Below are positions 53,025 through 63,432 of a DNA stretch of 64,000 bases, piece by piece. The position numbers and the translations under genes were made by a program. The notes under the pieces are model-generated. The model searched no databases and was not told the DNA's origin. It saw only the letters and a list, made by a program, of their open reading frames with translations. Within the stretch, counting starts at the first letter, position 1. The number at the start of each line of letters is the position of its first letter. Where the stretch lies: NCBI GenBank assembly GCA_022402525.1, contig JAKRSB010000089.1:124001-188000 (forward strand). Direction: 5' to 3'. The DNA comes from Thermosynechococcaceae cyanobacterium MS004. Lineage in GTDB: Bacteria; Cyanobacteriota; Cyanobacteriia; Thermosynechococcales; Thermosynechococcaceae.

Positions 53025-54065
53025 CTACAGTAGCTGCAAAGACCGAGGGATGGAGTCAAACCGGTGGATAGTATCTACAAACCGAGCCGTATTGGACTGG
53101 GTTGAAATGACCAGAGACTGAGTTCTGGCACCCCCAGCAAAGAATCGGACTCCTTTCATCAGCGTTCCTGTTGTAATGCCGCAGGCTGCAAACAATACGG
53201 TTTCGCCACCGGCCAGCTCGTGAGCATCGTAGACCTTATCGGGGTCGTCAATATTCATTTCCTTGAGCCGTGCCAGATTGCTTTCTTTGCTTTCGCCAAT
53301 GAGTCCCGTCTTCACAATTGCAGGATCATAGACAAGCTGACCCTGGAAGTGACCACCTAGGGCACGCATAGCAGCAGCAGAAATTACGCCTTCAGGCGCA
53401 GCTCCAATGCCCATCAGCGCATGAATGTTAGTCCCTGAGAAGGCACAGGAAATGGCCGCCGACACATCCCCGTCGGAGATCAGGGCAACCCGTGCGCCTG
53501 CGTCACGAATTTCTTGGATGAGTTCATTGTGGCGCTCCCGCTTCATGACCACAACCACGAGGTCTTCAATAGCGCGATCTAGGCACTGGGAAAGAATCTT
53601 GAGGTTTTCAGTTGCGGACTTATTAATGTCCACCTTGCCCTTGGCAGCAGGAGGAGCCGCCAGCTTTTTCATATAAAAGTCAGGCGCGGCAAACAAGCCA
53701 CCCTTTTCAGAAATTGCCAGCACGGCCATGGAACCATTTTGACCATAAGCCACAAGGTTGGTGCCTTCGCAGGGGTCAACCGCAATATCAATTTCAACCA
53801 GCTCTTCTAGGCTACAGACCGCTTCTGCATTGGGCTGAGTACAGATACCCACTTCTTCCCCAATGTAGAGCATGGGCGCATCGTCCCGTTCGCCCTCGCC
53901 AATCACAATCCGACCCCGCATGTGGATTTTGTTCATCCGCTCACGCATGGCCTCTACTGCAACGTGATCGGCTTCGTTTTTGTCGCCTTTACCCATGAGG
54001 CGAGCAGATGCGATCGCCGCTTGCTCAACCACCTCAATAATCTCTAAACCGATAACATTATCCAC
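53025..54065 (-). CDS. glpX: Class II fructose-1,6/sedoheptulose-1,7-bisphosphatase
   Basis: In cyanobacteria this GlpX-type enzyme dephosphorylates both FBP and SBP and is a key Calvin cycle step. The 346-residue protein contains [18 protein letters not shown] (about 56-73) and the substrate/metal signature [22 protein letters not shown] (about 96-117), then [16 protein letters not shown] and a C-terminal [21 protein letters not shown]. The start is a GTG at 54063-54065 with a GGAGG site. It stands alone and is followed by a hairpin. Confidence 0.96.
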   Translation of the reverse strand: MDNVIGLEIIEVVEQAAIASARLMGKGDKNEADHVAVEAMRERMNKIHMRGRIVIGEGERDDAPMLYIGEEVGICTQPNAEAVCSLEELVEIDIAVDPCEGTNLVAYGQNGSMAVLAISEKGGLFAAPDFYMKKLAAPPAAKGKVDINKSATENLKILSQCLDRAIEDLVVVVMKRERHNELIQEIRDAGARVALISDGDVSAAISCAFSGTNIHALMGIGAAPEGVISAAAMRALGGHFQGQLVYDPAIVKTGLIGESKESNLARLKEMNIDDPDKVYDAHELAGGETVLFAACGITTGTLMKGVRFFAGGARTQSLVISTQSNTARFVDTIHRFDSIPRSLQLL

Positions 54066-54466
54066 GCGAAAATCCTCCGAGGTGCCTGCGCCGTTTTATA
54101 GCTGTTTTTGTATCTTTCGTATCAGTCACAAGTCTATCAGAACGCGCTGTCACGCTCACAGAGAGTTTTTAAGGTGTGGTTTTGTTAAGCTTTGCTGCTA
54201 AGTTTTCCTGTTTGGTCGCTGCCCCATCGCTGACAAAATGACGTTGTAGCAGCCTCGAAAGCAGATGCTTTCGCGAAAGGAGCGCTTTCAGGCTCAGTTG
54301 ATGGAAAGCATCACAAGTAAGCAGGTAAATAAGTAAGCAAGCAAAAGTCCTCCTCTGGGTGAAAGCAGTTTCTCAACCCCCTGAGCAATAAAGTCCAGCA
54401 AACCTTTGACAAGAACTAGGGTGTAAAAGACTGACTGTCAGACTCCGTTAGTCAAACGCAAAAACG
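54066..54466. other. Intergenic region upstream of the bisphosphatase gene
   Basis: The 401-base gap contains nested inverted motifs GAAAGC/GCTTTC near 54258-54315, which could fold into a hairpin cluster. No coding frame or RNA family is recognised. Confidence 0.4.
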
Positions 54467-55138
54467 CTAATGCTCATGCACCTTAGGACAAGCAGAAGCC
54501 TTGGGTTGGGCGGTGGCGCATTGGGCGAGGCAGGGCTGATGAAAAATCGGCTCATCTTTAAGGGCTGGCGGCTTTTGCCCAAACACCATCTCACAGCTGA
54601 GGTCTTCAAAATTGGGCGTCATGGTGAGCGGAATGCCAAAGTCTTGGGTAAAAAAGTCCTGGGTTGGCAGTTTACACATGTTGATGCACATCCCAACACA
54701 GCCGCTTTGCTCTAGGTAGCGGCATTTTTGAATATGGACGCCGCTCCGCTGTAGGGTTGTATTGCCTGCGGCATCACTCACTTCTACCTCAACCGTTTCA
54801 CAAGGCCCCACCAGCCACTCAAACAGCACCCCTGCAAACCAAGCATTTAGCTCACAAACTAGCTTTGTCGGTGAGGTGACGGTGCGGATCAGCCACAAGA
54901 CTGGACTAGGCACTAAAGACTTCAGCACCACCGCCACCACTTCCTGTTGCTGATCGGCATTACGGCCCTGCATAATTTTGTAGGACAGATCCACAAATCC
55001 GTCATAGCCCTTGCATGCAGTTGTCTTGCCCAGCGCGATCGCCATCTTGCGGGAAAACACCCAGATAAATAATCGGTCTATCCAGTTGTCTTGATAGTCA
55101 GTCTTCACTGCGGTTTCCATGCAGTCTGTGACTCCCAT
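54467..55138 (-). CDS. D27-like (DUF4033) carotenoid isomerase family protein
   Basis: This protein of about 223 residues carries the D27 C-terminal signature: CRYLEQSGCVGMCINMCKLPTQDFFTQDFGIPLTMTPNFEDLSCEMVFGQKPP, with its clustered Cys, and the preceding helical part (NWIDRLFIWVFSRKMAIALG). Plant D27 is an iron-containing beta-carotene isomerase in strigolactone synthesis; cyanobacterial homologues have no established role. The start is uncertain: ATG at 55138 or 55120 both look acceptable, while the still longer frame is made of tandem repeats. The tail has further Cys (PCLAQCATAQ, ACPKVHEH). Confidence 0.82.
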   Translation of the reverse strand: MGVTDCMETAVKTDYQDNWIDRLFIWVFSRKMAIALGKTTACKGYDGFVDLSYKIMQGRNADQQQEVVAVVLKSLVPSPVLWLIRTVTSPTKLVCELNAWFAGVLFEWLVGPCETVEVEVSDAAGNTTLQRSGVHIQKCRYLEQSGCVGMCINMCKLPTQDFFTQDFGIPLTMTPNFEDLSCEMVFGQKPPALKDEPIFHQPCLAQCATAQPKASACPKVHEH

Positions 55139-55176
55139 ATCAGCGAAAAATTCAATTCTGAATAGCGGTACCTGAA

Positions 55177-55278
55177 TAGCTGCATCTAAATAGCTGCATC
55201 TAAATAGCTGCATCTAAATAACGGCAAGAGTGGCAGAAATTCAGATCCTAATGAAGCAGAAATTCAGATCCTAATGAA
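55177..55278. repeat. Two adjacent tandem arrays (14-bp x3, then 23-bp x2)
   Basis: TAGCTGCATCTAAA occurs three times at 55177-55218. Then a 23-base unit beginning GCAGAAATTCAGATC occurs twice at 55233-55278. They lie just upstream of the D27-like gene and extend its reading frame spuriously. Confidence 0.88.
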
Positions 55279-55398
55279 TAGATCCTAACGAATAAAACTA
55301 GCGCACGGGGCTACATTGACCACGGCTAGGTCAGTCTATCTCCAGCAGATAAAATTAAAGAAACAGAAAAAACGGTACAAGGAACAGGATAAGAACTG

Positions 55399-55746
55399 AT
55401 GGCGAACAGTACATCCGAGATTTCAAGCTATCACGCCCATGTTTATTATGAACCCACCACAAGACAGAGCGCAGAGCATCTCCGCGAGAATTTAGGCGAT
55501 CGCTTTGAAGTGACGCTAGGACGTTGGCACGACAGCCTAGTGGGGCCTCATACCCAATCTATGTATCAGGTCGCCTTTGCAGTAGAGCAGTTTAACCAAG
55601 TCTTGCCCTGGCTCATGCTTAACCGTAAGGGTCTGAATATTTTAGTTCATCCCAACACAGGCAACGCAGTAGCAGACCACACCGAGCACGCGCTGTGGCT
55701 GGGCAATCGACTGCCCATCAATCTTGAACCGCTGGAAAATTTTTGA
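55399..55746 (+). CDS. DOPA 4,5-dioxygenase family protein
   Basis: The 115-residue protein has the family motifs: SYHAHVYYEP (about 10-19), GRWHDSLVGPH (about 42-52) and HPNTGNAVADHTEHALWLG (about 79-97), with several His arranged as in small metal-dependent dioxygenases. Substrates in bacteria are unproved. It is a standalone gene facing the D27-like gene divergently. A 15-bp tandem array follows its stop. Confidence 0.9.
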   Translation: MANSTSEISSYHAHVYYEPTTRQSAEHLRENLGDRFEVTLGRWHDSLVGPHTQSMYQVAFAVEQFNQVLPWLMLNRKGLNILVHPNTGNAVADHTEHALWLGNRLPINLEPLENF

Positions 55747-55769
55747 GTCTCCAGAAGGTCAGATGCATC

Positions 55770-55829
55770 CTGCTCAAGTAGGTTCTGCTCAAGTAGATTC
55801 TGCCCAAGTAGGTTCTGTTCAGGCAAGTC
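55770..55829. repeat. 15-bp tandem repeat, 4 copies
   Basis: CTGCTCAAGTAGGTT and three variants run from 55770; the array begins 24 bases after the DOPA-dioxygenase-like stop codon. Confidence 0.85.
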
Positions 55830-55955
55830 TGGGGTTAAGGCATAGAGAGGAGGGGTTTTCATGTACATCGCTGGAGCCCTAAAGTCGCTTGAGCCCTAAA
55901 GCAGCCAAATCTGGCGTGAATTCCCCCCTCACCCAGCGCTGGAGATAAGCGCAGA

Positions 55956-56357
55956 CTAGGCAGGCTCTCGATCTAAAGCACCCTTGACCATCTTAAATTC
56001 CTGAGCCAAGCGGGTTTTAAGCTTCTCTGGCACCGGACGGTTCGGGTAGGAACTATAGTGACCTGCCAACCCATTGAGTGCTGTGGTCATCGTCATAAAG
56101 GAACTGAGTCCTGACACTTTTGCATTCCGACGATAGAGGGAGATAAATTCATTAATTTTGGCGCGAGAGTCTGCCTGGGCAGCGGCTTTTTCAGCAGTCC
56201 CTTCGGGCAGCTCGATAGAGGCCTGTAGACTGCTAATGAGGGAAAGGGCATCATCGCGGTAGTTGCCAGATAGTGACCCTAAGTTACCTGAGCATCCTGT
56301 CAAAAAGAGCGTCGCGCACAAGGTGAGGCTCAAGAAAAAAGTAAAAAAGCGCTTCAT
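55956..56357 (-). CDS. psb27: Photosystem II assembly lipoprotein Psb27
   Basis: Psb27 binds CP43 on the lumenal side of unassembled photosystem II and eases Mn-cluster assembly. The 133-residue precursor has the lipobox LFLTGC (about 17-22). The four-helix body includes NYRDDALSLISSLQASIELPEG, KINEFISLYRRNAKVSGLSSFMTMTTALNGLAGHYSSYPNRPVPEKLKTRLAQEF, which match the family. It is transcribed alone. Confidence 0.95.
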   Translation of the reverse strand: MKRFFTFFLSLTLCATLFLTGCSGNLGSLSGNYRDDALSLISSLQASIELPEGTAEKAAAQADSRAKINEFISLYRRNAKVSGLSSFMTMTTALNGLAGHYSSYPNRPVPEKLKTRLAQEFKMVKGALDREPA

Positions 56358-56527
56358 AAGCTTCGGAAATCTCTCTCAAAAATTGCTGGGTTAACCGACG
56401 TAGCCAGAAAAGTCTGTCCGGTGCGGCTGAACCTTATGTCTTTAAGAATAAACGATTCACTCCGCTGTTGAGACATGGAGGAACGAGATTGAAAAACCCA
56501 TGAAGACGGAGAGATGGAGGGCGTTTC

Positions 56528-57586
56528 TTACCGAAACGGCGGAGAAAAGAGGAGTCCGCCCTGGGCTGGAAGCCGATTGAGACCGCGCTCTAGATTAAGG
56601 GGCGTTTTGGGGCCAAGGTTGCGATCATAAATTTCGGCATAGTTGCCGACATGCTTAATGATGCGAGCGGCAAAGTCGTTAGAAAGCCCCATCCCTTTGC
56701 CGAGATCCCCCTCTATCCCCAGAAATCTCAGAATCACGGGGTCTTTGGAGGTGGTAAACTCGCCCACATTTTTAGAGGTAATACCCAAGGACTCCCCTGC
56801 AAACAGCGTAAAGACGCTCCACTTCACGACATCTGCCCATTGGGAGTCTCCATCCGACACCGCTGGAGCGAGGGGTTCTTGGGAGAGCAGGTCTTCCAAA
56901 ATAATGTTTTGTTCTGGCTGGGGAAGCTTTGTTCGCCGGGAAACAAGCTGGGAGCGGTCAGAGGTGACGCCATCACAGCGGCCTTGGGCATAGGCGGCAA
57001 ACGTTGCGTTGACGTCTTCAAACACGACGGGCTTGTAAGAGATGCCAAGCCTTCGCATCTGATCCGTTAGGTTTTGCTCGTTGGTGGTGCCGGTTTGGGT
57101 GCAAATGGCTTTGCCTTCCAATCCTTTAAGGGAAGTGATGCCGCTTTGTTGCCGCACCATCATGCCCTGGCCGTCATAAAACACGACGGGGGCAAACTCT
57201 AGCTTGGTAGAGGTATCTCGGCTAAGCGTCCAGGTGGTGTTGCGGCTCAGGATATCAATTTCGCCTGTCTGGAGCGCGGTAAATCGCTCTTTTGCATTAA
57301 GCTGACGGTACTCTACAGCGTCGGGCTTATCAAATAGGGCCGCAGCGATCGCTCGACAGACCTCTACATCTAGCCCTGAATACTTACCGTCTTTGTCTAG
57401 AAAGCTAAACCCAGGCAGTTCTCCGCTAATGCCGCACTTGAGCTGGCCCCGGCTGAGAATTGTTTGCAGTCGCCCCGCTGCACCAGACGAGTTGGCTGCA
57501 CCGGACGGGCTGGGGCTACTGCTGCATCCGGCGATCGCACCAATAAAGAAAACGCTCGTGAGTATGAGCCAGGAAGATTTATGCAT
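56528..57586 (-). CDS. ABC transporter amino-acid-binding lipoprotein
   Basis: This 352-residue periplasmic substrate-binding protein (family 3) has a lipobox GAIAGC (about 16-21). The first lobe begins LKCGISGELPGFSFLDKDGKYSGLDVEVCRAIAAALF (about 50-86); FTALQTGEIDILSRNTTWTLSRD and ICTQTGTTNEQNL are typical of the AapJ/general amino-acid type (about 105-175). The transmembrane and ATPase genes are not adjacent, so the permease must be encoded elsewhere. The particular amino acid cannot be assigned. Confidence 0.92.
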   Translation of the reverse strand: MHKSSWLILTSVFFIGAIAGCSSSPSPSGAANSSGAAGRLQTILSRGQLKCGISGELPGFSFLDKDGKYSGLDVEVCRAIAAALFDKPDAVEYRQLNAKERFTALQTGEIDILSRNTTWTLSRDTSTKLEFAPVVFYDGQGMMVRQQSGITSLKGLEGKAICTQTGTTNEQNLTDQMRRLGISYKPVVFEDVNATFAAYAQGRCDGVTSDRSQLVSRRTKLPQPEQNIILEDLLSQEPLAPAVSDGDSQWADVVKWSVFTLFAGESLGITSKNVGEFTTSKDPVILRFLGIEGDLGKGMGLSNDFAARIIKHVGNYAEIYDRNLGPKTPLNLERGLNRLPAQGGLLFSPPFR

Positions 57587-57857
57587 TGGGGTCTAAGCCT
57601 GAAAACCGCTGACATCCTCAATCATCCTAGTTTATTCGCCGCTATTGTTTATGTATAAAGCTTATATATCAACACGGCCAAGCCAGCGGTTCAGGGAAAA
57701 TCTCCCAGCCCTGTACCAGCACTGTAATGGTCAACACTACAATAAGGTTATTCATCATTGGCGGTAGAGGCAGGGCGATAAGAAGCCAAAAATGGCTTTG
57801 CACCTACTCTCCAAGCTGACTTTCCAAGCTGATCTAGCGACTTTAATTCTTACCTCC

Positions 57858-58475
57858 ATGCCATCCCCAGATCCAAACCCCCTAACGTCTCGAAGTTTTG
57901 AATCCCAAAACCTTGAGTTGAAGAAAAACGAAAAAAACTTGGCCCAGCAAACCCGCAATTTGCTGATTGTGGTCGTGGCCGTTGGGCTAAGCTTACTCCT
58001 TGGGCTGGGGCTTCAGCAGCAGTCAGCCCGCCCCTCCCTAACGGCCTTAGCAGAAGCCGCTGTCCCCTATGAAGCGGCACTCACCAACGGGAAGCCTTCC
58101 CTTGTTGAGTTTTATGCAAACTGGTGTACAAGCTGTCAGGCAATGGTTGGCGACATGGCGGCGCTGAAAGGTGAATACGGCGATCGCGTCAACTTTGTCA
58201 TGCTCAATGTGGACAACAGTAAATGGCTCCCAGAGGTGATGCGCTATCAGGTGGACGGCATCCCACACTTTGTCTTTCTAGACCGCAAAGGAGAGGCGAT
58301 CGCAGGAGCTATTGGAGAGCAACCCCGCACAATTTTAGGCAACAACCTAGAGGCGCTGGTAAATGAGCAGCCGCTGCCAATGCAGACAGGCATCGGCCAA
58401 ACCTCTATCTTCAATCCAGAAATCAAGGCTGGAGCAGGCGATCCACGCAGTCATGGCGCATCACCGAGCGCCTAG
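57858..58475 (+). CDS. Membrane-anchored thioredoxin-like protein (TxlA/HCF164 type)
   Basis: The 205-residue protein (ATG at 57858; the frame is open to 57792) has one N-terminal membrane helix (NLLIVVVAVGLSLLLGLGL, about 36-54) and a thioredoxin domain with FYANWCTSCQAM (about 90-101) and DGIPHFVFLDRKGEAIAG. Homologues (TxlA, plant HCF164) reduce lumenal apoproteins for cytochrome b6f biogenesis. The active-site pair is intact. A lumenal orientation is inferred. The gene is divergent from the amino-acid-binding lipoprotein. Its stop is followed by a 14-bp tandem array. Confidence 0.87.
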   Translation: MPSPDPNPLTSRSFESQNLELKKNEKNLAQQTRNLLIVVVAVGLSLLLGLGLQQQSARPSLTALAEAAVPYEAALTNGKPSLVEFYANWCTSCQAMVGDMAALKGEYGDRVNFVMLNVDNSKWLPEVMRYQVDGIPHFVFLDRKGEAIAGAIGEQPRTILGNNLEALVNEQPLPMQTGIGQTSIFNPEIKAGAGDPRSHGASPSA

Positions 58476-58486
58476 CCCTAGTCGGG

Positions 58487-58556
58487 GTCATGAATCTTGA
58501 GTCATGAGTCTTGAGTTATGAATCTTGAGTCGTGAATCGTGGGTCATGAATCGTAG
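58487..58556. repeat. 14-bp tandem repeat, 5 degenerate copies
   Basis: GTCATGAATCTTGA and four variants start at 58487, 58501, 58515, 58529 and 58543, just after the thioredoxin-like gene. Confidence 0.85.
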
Positions 58557-58650
58557 ATCATGAGCAGCCTTGCTTCTAAGTTTCTTTAACGACCTTTGAC
58601 TTTCTTTAACGAGCATTGCGAACCATTGACATTAGATCGGCAGGATATGA

Positions 58651-59658
<1,008 letters not shown>

Positions 59659-59696
59659 GCTGAGCAAAACAAGTCTAGCGACCTGAACGCTGCTCT

Positions 59697-61811
59697 CTAC
59701 CAGGCTTTCCAGTCTTCATTGAAAATTGACATCCCTGGAAAAGCCGTTGGGTTTTGATTAGCGTTGAGCCGCTTTTGGAGTGCCTCAAGCTGAGGACTGC
59801 TGCGTGGAATATTTTCGATGAGCTGATAAGGCAGCAGGTTTTGCTCCAGCGCAAAGGCGGCAGTGGTTCCTGCCGCCGCCCCCGCTGACCATTCAAAGCT
59901 GTGGACGCGATAGGTTGCCGCACCAATATGGCTTGTCGCAATGCTTTTACCCGTCACAATGAGGTTGTCAATGCGGGGTGGAATCATGGCGCGCAGCGGA
60001 ATTTGATAGGGATAGGTGCGGCCTGCCCCTTGGCGCTCACCAGGGCGCTCAATGTTGCCCGGTTTTTCAGGGGGACTTTCAGCCATGCAGGGATGGAAGT
60101 CAATGGGGTAGTGCCCAATGCCAACGCTATCAGGGAAAAGACGCGATCGCGATCGGAGCTTGACCTCAGCTAACGGAAGTTTGTCCGTGATCACCTCCAG
60201 CGCCTTCAGTCCCGCCATAGAGGTGATCAGGCTGCGATACATATCGCTAGAAAGCGTTTCGGCATAGTAGGGTTGCCGATAGTCTTGGCGAGAGACATCG
60301 GTTTCGTGAATCGTAAAGCCGTCCGGGTAAGCATAACTATACCGCCCCACCAAGCGCCGCCCCTCTCGAATATAGGGAAATTTTGAAAGACCGTGAGCCG
60401 TCCCCATCGGCGAGGTGAGCCCCTTGAGGTAGCGTAAATTCGGCCAGGGCTTCTTCGCCTCAGCCCCTAGCTTTGAGTCTGTCGTGCCTGCAACTAGCCA
60501 GTAAAAATAGCCCTGAGCCAGCTCCTCTCCACCCCTAAGGCTACTAACCCGCATTCCGCCTTTCCAGCCCCCCGCGCTGAGCTGGCCACTGTCCGTAAGC
60601 TGTTGACGGGTGTATAAAAAATTGTCCTCAGGGGTGCCAGGGCCATAGTCGTTTCCACCGCCCCAGTTCTGCATCGAAATATCGCCGGGAAGCACCTCAC
60701 TGTTTCCCGACACGCGCCGGGTGCTTAAAATTCGTCGATAGGTAAAGACTAGGTTTGGGGTTTGGGCATAGCGCGCTGCATCGTAGCTATAAAAGGGTTC
60801 ATACTGCGGATAAAAGGGAGGGGGCACCGCTGGCACTGGCTGTGGGGTTGCCTCCATGGCAAAAGTATAGGTAAAAGCCTGAGTGCAGTAGGGATAGGGC
60901 GTTTTGCTAGAGCTAGACGGATTGCGATACGAAACCGGATCTACCCCCAGGCGATAGGGCACATCGGCTAGGGCCAGAAGTTCCCCGGTCTCTGTGGCCT
61001 CTATCACCATCCACTTCCCGGAGGGCGGAGGGGTGAGGGTCAGAATATTCTTGTGCAGGCGCGTTGAGTCTTGCTCAGTGTAGATATCTTCTAGAATTTC
61101 GGACAAAAAGGCAGTGTTGAGGGGGGGTGCGCCAGGTGCGGCTTGGTGCTGAATCGCCCGGACGGACTGGATATGCTCACCGCCCGCCGTTCCCTTGTTC
61201 TCGGCAGGCCCAGCGGGAGTAGGGGCTTGAGGACTAACCTGGAGCGACTTCACAACGGTATTAGGCAAAAAATGCAGCTTGGCTTTGCCAGTCTTCTCTG
61301 CATCTTTTAAGAGCCCCATGAGCTTGGTATGGCCCATCTCCGGTAAAAAGCACACCTCGCTCACCCAGCAGTTTCCTGGCTTTGGCTGGTCAATCTTTTG
61401 CAGAAGCGCATTCCGAAACTTAAGGTAGCCCCGTGAAAAGAACGATCGCCTACGTTGTTCTGTGGTTTCATCGAGGGCAGAGGTTCCCTGGGAAGAGACC
61501 TGGCCACCCACCCAATCCGTTAGCTCCGTGAGGCAGACGGTTTTTCCGGCGTAGAGCGCTTCGTAAGCAGTAGCAACTCCAGCCAGCCCACCCCCGACCA
61601 CCAAGATATCGCAGGAGAGCGTGCTGGCAGTGGCAGAACTGAGCGTGGCGGAACTGAGCGTGGCGGAACTGAGCGTGGTGGAAGCTGAAGGAACGACTTG
61701 CTGCGCCACCGCAGCCTTCATGGAGAATTGAGGCACCCCATAAGATAGCAGCTGAATCACAGCCATGTATCTTGCCGTGCCAAGCCATGCTGCACTTCTA
61801 CTTGGGTGCAT
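59697..61811 (-). CDS. Exported FAD-dependent oxidoreductase
   Basis: The 704-residue protein has a signal-like N-terminus, an in-frame SSATLSSATLSSATAS duplication (15-bp units, 61636-61680), and then the FAD-binding motif CDILVVGGGLAGVATAYEAL (about 63-82) with LTELTDWVGGQVSSQGTSALDE. The C-terminal RIDNLIVTGKSIATSHIGAATYRVHSFEWSAGAAAGTTAAFALE is typical of the FAD_oxidored family. No substrate is known. Periplasmic export is suggested but not proved. It converges on por. Confidence 0.85.
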   Translation of the reverse strand: MHPSRSAAWLGTARYMAVIQLLSYGVPQFSMKAAVAQQVVPSASTTLSSATLSSATLSSATASTLSCDILVVGGGLAGVATAYEALYAGKTVCLTELTDWVGGQVSSQGTSALDETTEQRRRSFFSRGYLKFRNALLQKIDQPKPGNCWVSEVCFLPEMGHTKLMGLLKDAEKTGKAKLHFLPNTVVKSLQVSPQAPTPAGPAENKGTAGGEHIQSVRAIQHQAAPGAPPLNTAFLSEILEDIYTEQDSTRLHKNILTLTPPPSGKWMVIEATETGELLALADVPYRLGVDPVSYRNPSSSSKTPYPYCTQAFTYTFAMEATPQPVPAVPPPFYPQYEPFYSYDAARYAQTPNLVFTYRRILSTRRVSGNSEVLPGDISMQNWGGGNDYGPGTPEDNFLYTRQQLTDSGQLSAGGWKGGMRVSSLRGGEELAQGYFYWLVAGTTDSKLGAEAKKPWPNLRYLKGLTSPMGTAHGLSKFPYIREGRRLVGRYSYAYPDGFTIHETDVSRQDYRQPYYAETLSSDMYRSLITSMAGLKALEVITDKLPLAEVKLRSRSRLFPDSVGIGHYPIDFHPCMAESPPEKPGNIERPGERQGAGRTYPYQIPLRAMIPPRIDNLIVTGKSIATSHIGAATYRVHSFEWSAGAAAGTTAAFALEQNLLPYQLIENIPRSSPQLEALQKRLNANQNPTAFPGMSIFNEDWKAW

Positions 61812-61853
61812 TGCGTCTTCCCCGTGAATCTATAGCCTAAAACCCAGTTCTTG

Positions 61854-61921
61854 GAGTGAATCCTAATCTTGAGTGAATTCTAATCTTGAGTGAATTCTAA
61901 TCTTGAGTGAATTCTAACTTT
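61854..61921. repeat. 17-bp tandem repeat, 4 copies
   Basis: GAGTGAATTCTAATCTT units start at 61854, 61871, 61888 and 61905. The last unit reaches into the stop codon of the next minus-strand gene (61920-61922). Confidence 0.9.
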
Positions 61922-62357
61922 AGTTAATGCTGATGCTGGGTCTTTGCAAACCCAACTGTAGAAGTCGAGTAATAACCTGATCGGGAACTTTCGCGCGATC
62001 GCCAGCCAAAGCCAGGGACTTCCCGCGTCGAAGATTGCGCACCACATCCTGCACCCGATAGCTCAGTCGACTGGTATACCCCACTTCTCCTCGACGATTG
62101 GCGACCAGAAGCCCCCGGACTAGGGCATTAGCGGCTGCATGGGGCGAACTCGCCAGCCGATCAGCGGCAGCGCTGGTCGGCCTCGACCACAACAAACTTT
62201 TCTCAAGTTGAATGAGGGGGCGCTCCATCAATGATGGGGCGGAGGAGGGAAAATCTGCTGACTGGGTCTGGCAACCAGCCGCGATCGCAGCGCTAGGCGT
62301 TAAAGGACTGAGGCATAAAGCGATGATGCCCAAGGCAAGACCGTGTTTTTTGTGCAT
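61920..62357 (-). CDS. Hypothetical exported protein
   Basis: I do not recognise this 145-residue protein. It begins with a signal peptide, MHKKHGLALGIIALCLSPLTPSAAIAAGC. The mature part has an Ala/Ser-rich helix and a basic segment (VRNLRRGKSLALAGDRAKVPDQVITRLLQLG), resembling small cyanobacterial periplasmic proteins. It is about 125 bases from the HpsJ-like gene on the same strand and may be co-transcribed. Confidence 0.65.
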   Translation of the reverse strand: MHKKHGLALGIIALCLSPLTPSAAIAAGCQTQSADFPSSAPSLMERPLIQLEKSLLWSRPTSAAADRLASSPHAAANALVRGLLVANRRGEVGYTSRLSYRVQDVVRNLRRGKSLALAGDRAKVPDQVITRLLQLGLQRPSISIN

Positions 62358-62483
62358 GGCTTTTTCCTATCACGACTTTCTCTGTTCAAGGGAGCTGTTT
62401 AGTTCAAGGGAGCATTCTAAATCAAGCATTCTAGATCAAGCGTTTCAAATAAAGCGTTCAAATGCCCCAGCCCCGGATGCAGA

Positions 62484-63233
62484 CTAGCTGGCCTCTCGTA
62501 GCCCCGTCCAGCCCACCGCAATAAACCCTAGCGCCAGCAATAAGCTGCGCACTTCAGCCCGCCAGCGATTGACAGAGACTTCCTTGCTCACTTGGTCAAT
62601 CGCCTGCTGTTTCTGGGTCTGCATTTCAGACAGACGCTGGGCAGCTCGCTTATCCAATGCTTTGGGGTCTTTTTTAATTTCTTGAAGCAGGGCAAGCTGC
62701 TCTGGCTGTAAATTTTTCTGCTGGAGAAGTTGATCTAGCTGACCACTGGCTAAAACCTGCTGAATTTGTTCCTGCTCTTGCTGAATCCCAAACTTCATTT
62801 GCGCTTCTTGCTGATCGGCACGGGTGATGGCCGCATTCACAATCTGACCAGAGGTGCTGAAGTGAATCGGCACAAGCAGCAAAAACAAAAGCCCCAACAG
62901 ACTAGCAAACACAAAAGTCCAGAATTGTGGATTGCCTAGCGGAGAAGCAGCGGGTGCGGCGGGAGTGATGGGTCGGTTAATGGCTTTATTCAGCCAAAAC
63001 CCTGCGGAAATAAACGCTAAGCCGATGAGCGCTATCACCCCCCGATCAATGAATTCATTGAGAAGGTTGAGCAAGATATCAGGCTTGGAGAAATCTAGGC
63101 CAAACAGCCGCACAGCAAAGTCAAAGACAAAGGTGAGAATGAGAATAATGCCAACCCACGGCAACACCAAAGAGGTTTGGCGCAATGGACGACTATCAAT
63201 GATGTTGGGACTGTCATTTGTATTGGCATTCAT
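62484..63233 (-). CDS. HpsJ-like membrane protein
   Basis: The 249-residue protein (ATG at 63233) has two N-terminal membrane helices (LVLPWVGIILILTFVFDFAVRLF and IDRGVIALIGLAFISAGFWL), then a third (FWTFVFASLLGLLFLLLVPIHF). A Gln/Glu-rich coiled coil (about 135-205; QQEAQMKFGIQQEQEQIQQVLASG) follows, and a last helix (LLLALGFIAVGWTGL) lies at the C-terminus. The layout resembles HpsJ proteins from the hormogonium polysaccharide system. This is a moderate match only; a structural membrane scaffold is the alternative. It could work with the pseudopilin trio at 5591-7695. Confidence 0.55.
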   Translation of the reverse strand: MNANTNDSPNIIDSRPLRQTSLVLPWVGIILILTFVFDFAVRLFGLDFSKPDILLNLLNEFIDRGVIALIGLAFISAGFWLNKAINRPITPAAPAASPLGNPQFWTFVFASLLGLLFLLLVPIHFSTSGQIVNAAITRADQQEAQMKFGIQQEQEQIQQVLASGQLDQLLQQKNLQPEQLALLQEIKKDPKALDKRAAQRLSEMQTQKQQAIDQVSKEVSVNRWRAEVRSLLLALGFIAVGWTGLREAS

Positions 63234-63432
63234 GGGGTTGAGCAACCTCTAATGGGGCAGGGATGCAGCGCCGCTGTGATCAAGCTCTAGCGCCTACCCC
63301 ATGACGGATTTGTGCGGTAAAGGGTTGCGGTAGAAAATCCCTAGCAAGGCAGCGAAGCGAACTCCTGCAAAGACTGATGAATCTTAGCACTTGATGGGGG
63401 CAGTCTGGGGAGCTTTTGCTTGAAAAACTGCG

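Noticed and set aside
54255-54315. A riboswitch or structured RNA upstream of the bisphosphatase gene
   Set aside because: Short inverted motifs are imperfect and no known riboswitch consensus is visible.
55139-55213. N-terminal extension of the D27-like protein
   Set aside because: The extra residues are translated tandem repeats, so the start is placed at 55138 or 55120.
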